This document shows positions 62,227-64,000 of a stretch of DNA of 64,000 nt, one piece after another. Made by a program: the position numbers and the translations under genes. Each line of letters starts with the position of its first letter. Within the stretch, counting starts at the first letter, position 1. The notes below the pieces were generated by a model. That model was not told the DNA's origin. It worked only from the letters and a program-made list of their open reading frames with translations, and searched no databases. Source of the stretch: UBA1563 sp041671545 (GTDB taxonomy: Bacteria > Bacteroidota > Ignavibacteria > Ignavibacteriales > Ignavibacteriaceae); contig JBAZBI010000007.1 in NCBI GenBank assembly GCA_041671545.1, positions 131,117 through 195,116 on the forward strand, in the 5' to 3' direction.

Positions 62227-64000
62227 ATGAAAAAATATTATTTTTTCTTTTTTTTCTTTCCACTCGCAGCATTTTATGCACAATCTATTGTGATTAACGA
62301 AGCGATGTCTTCCAATGTTTCAACTCTTGCCGATGAGGATGGTGAATTCCCGGATTGGGTTGAACTTTATAACACAACCGCACTGCCGGTTTCTTTGGCA
62401 AACTTCGGTTTATCGGATGACCCGAAAAACTTAACTAAGTGGAAATTCCCAAACATAACAATACCACCAAAGAATTTTTTAATTGTCTATGCTTCAGGTA
62501 AAGATAAAAAAAGCGGTTCGATGTTTTGGGAAACGATTATTACAAAAGGCGATTTGTGGAAATATCTCCTCCCGGTTTCCGAACCATCAAGTGCATGGCG
62601 CTATCCCGGATTTGATGATACGCAGTGGAGAAATGGTCCAAGCGGATTTGGTTTTGGCGACAGCGATGATGCAACAATCATTGCTCAAACAAATGCAGTT
62701 TATATAAGAAAAACTTTTACGATAACCGATCCAGGCAATATTGATACCGCTTTTCTTCATGTTGATTATGACGACTCTTTTGTTGCTTACTTAAACGGAG
62801 TAGAAATTGCACGGGCAAATATCGGCACTAAAGGAATTCCTCCGGTTTATACGCAAACCGCGTCCTCAAATCACGAAGCTGTTATGTATCAAGGCGGCTC
62901 CCCGGATCCATTTCCGCTTACCAACGTTCGTTCTTTATTAAAAGTCGGCGAAAATGTTTTAGCAATGCAGGTACATAACATTAATGCAGCCTCAAGTGAT
63001 TTAACGCTGATTCCTTTTTTCACTTTGGGATTAAAAACTCCACCGCTTAATCCCCGTGGACTTTCACCGCTGCTCAATCTTCCATCTTCTTATCTCCACA
63101 CAAATTTTAAACTTGATGCCGATGGAGAAACAATCATTTTAACTGATTCTGCCGGCAACAAAATAGATGAACTTACTTTCGGATATATTCCAACCGAATT
63201 TTCTTTTGGTAGAAAACCTGACGGAGGGAATAATTGGTTTTATTTTGAAAAAGCGACTCCTAAATTTTCTAATACTTCTACCGGAATTTCTCAAGTTGCA
63301 GAGCCTCCTCAATTTTCAAAACAGGCAGGATTTTACTACTATGCGTTATCTGTTGCACTAACATCAACCTTGCCAGGGGGAACAATTTATTATACAACGG
63401 ATGGTTCCGATCCTTTAATAACAAGCGCCAAATATATCGGTGCAATAACAATTTCAAAAACCACAACGCTTCGCGCTAAAGTTTTTGCCGATAGCGTGGT
63501 TTCAAGTCAAACAACAACGGCAACTTATTTTATTAATCATATTTCTACGCTTCCGGTTGTTTCGCTTTCAACTGATCCCAAACATTTTTGGGATAGAGAT
63601 TCCGGCATTTATGTGATGGGTCCAAATCCCGGAACAAACTATCCATACTTCGGCGCTAATTTTTGGCAGGATTGGGAACGTCCCATTCATTTTGAATTTT
63701 TTGAACCTGGTGATTCACAAAAGGTTAGTGTTGATGCCGGAATAAAGATTTACGGAAACTGGAGCCGTGCGTTTGATCAGAAATCATTAGCAATCTATTT
63801 ACGCGGAAGCTACGGATTTAATAAAATGAAGTATCAATTCTACCCTGGGAAAAAGACTGAAAATTTTGAAAATGTTGTTTTGCGTAACGGAGGAAATGAT
63901 TTTACTTATACCCTGCTTCGCGATCGATATATGAGTAGAATGTTTGAAAATTTAGACATTGGTGTTCAGGCTACCCGCTTCTGTGTCGTTTATTTGAATA
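62227..64000 (+). CDS. Secreted CotH-type protein with lamin-tail and chitobiase-like domains (partial)
   Basis: 591 codons are inside the window and the frame is still open at the end. Signal peptide at ~1-19 (MKKYYFFFFFFPLAAFYAQ). Residues ~20-95 form a lamin-tail (LTD) domain ('IVINEAMSSN', 'FPDWVELYNTTALPVSLANF', 'NFLIVYASGKDKK'). Residues ~110-255 look like a jelly-roll carbohydrate-binding region ('WRYPGFDDTQWRNG', 'FLHVDYDDSFVAYLNGVEI'). 'GGTIYYTTDGSDPLITS' at ~385-400 is a chitobiase C-terminal (CHB_HEX_C_1) motif. 'LPVVSLSTDPKHFWDRDSGI' to 'NVVLRNGGNDF...LRDRYM' is the start of a CotH kinase-like domain. A T9SS domain is expected at the missing C-terminus. Confidence 0.9.
   Translation, partial: MKKYYFFFFFFPLAAFYAQSIVINEAMSSNVSTLADEDGEFPDWVELYNTTALPVSLANFGLSDDPKNLTKWKFPNITIPPKNFLIVYASGKDKKSGSMFWETIITKGDLWKYLLPVSEPSSAWRYPGFDDTQWRNGPSGFGFGDSDDATIIAQTNAVYIRKTFTITDPGNIDTAFLHVDYDDSFVAYLNGVEIARANIGTKGIPPVYTQTASSNHEAVMYQGGSPDPFPLTNVRSLLKVGENVLAMQVHNINAASSDLTLIPFFTLGLKTPPLNPRGLSPLLNLPSSYLHTNFKLDADGETIILTDSAGNKIDELTFGYIPTEFSFGRKPDGGNNWFYFEKATPKFSNTSTGISQVAEPPQFSKQAGFYYYALSVALTSTLPGGTIYYTTDGSDPLITSAKYIGAITISKTTTLRAKVFADSVVSSQTTTATYFINHISTLPVVSLSTDPKHFWDRDSGIYVMGPNPGTNYPYFGANFWQDWERPIHFEFFEPGDSQKVSVDAGIKIYGNWSRAFDQKSLAIYLRGSYGFNKMKYQFYPGKKTENFENVVLRNGGNDFTYTLLRDRYMSRMFENLDIGVQATRFCVVYLN

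Overview
The window looks like chromosomal DNA of an AT-rich member of the Ignavibacteria / Chlorobi-Bacteroidetes group. The main reasons are secreted proteins ending in type IX secretion (T9SS) sorting domains with the 'NYPNPFNP' signature typical of Ignavibacteria, Gram-negative envelope genes (Kdo transferase, heptosyltransferase-like GT9, TolC, RND pumps), weak Shine-Dalgarno signals at many genes, and several kinds of low-complexity palindromic intergenic repeats. This assignment is inference; no rRNA, tRNA or CRISPR array was seen.

Layout. 1-6847: a tandem array of at least three very large, closely related T9SS-exported proteins (the first is cut by the window edge). 6914-13202 (minus): a TetR-TolC-adaptor-RND efflux operon with two candidate operators before tetR. 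13501-22392: the most interesting block, a two-strand cluster containing a processive family-2 glycosyltransferase, a membrane-anchored HEAT-repeat protein, a lone receiver-domain response regulator, a membrane protein with one intact and two apparently degenerate dual-specificity-phosphatase-like domains, an LtaS-like sulfatase-fold transferase, a membrane-anchored unknown protein, and a TPR plus outer-membrane barrel (YaiO/PgaA-like). I read it as an uncharacterised exopolysaccharide or envelope-glycan synthesis, modification and export system.

22393-27709: accessory region. It holds a 21-bp periodic repeat array beside a coiled-coil protein gene, an ImmA/IrrE-type peptidase overlapping a DUF4411 PIN-like gene (toxin-antitoxin-like pair), and an AT-rich AlbA_2/Schlafen-type gene. 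27710-37008: PrfC (plus), then minus-strand hydrolase, quinone oxidoreductase, AraC regulator and a MacA/MacB-like ABC exporter with two separate FtsX permeases. 37278-43970: a 1952-residue soluble hybrid histidine kinase with about twelve PAS domains, followed by a cytidylate-kinase-like protein. 44185-54884: a secreted GH16 glucanase, LPS genes (GT9 and Kdo transferase), DinB, isoaspartyl peptidase, sugar epimerase, nitrilase, YbaK-like deacylase, a 54-residue unknown protein with its own ribosome site and terminator, a ferredoxin and Tex. 55207-64000: a solitary nucleotidyltransferase, Gdx-type SMR exporter, YitT family protein, AMP nucleosidase, M16 peptidase, a small Cys-containing protein, a 22-bp tandem repeat array, and the start of a large secreted CotH-type protein cut by the window end.

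Intergenic DNA carries many dispersed palindromic repeats. One three-palindrome element of about 110 bp occurs twice (33485-33592 and 54967-55079).
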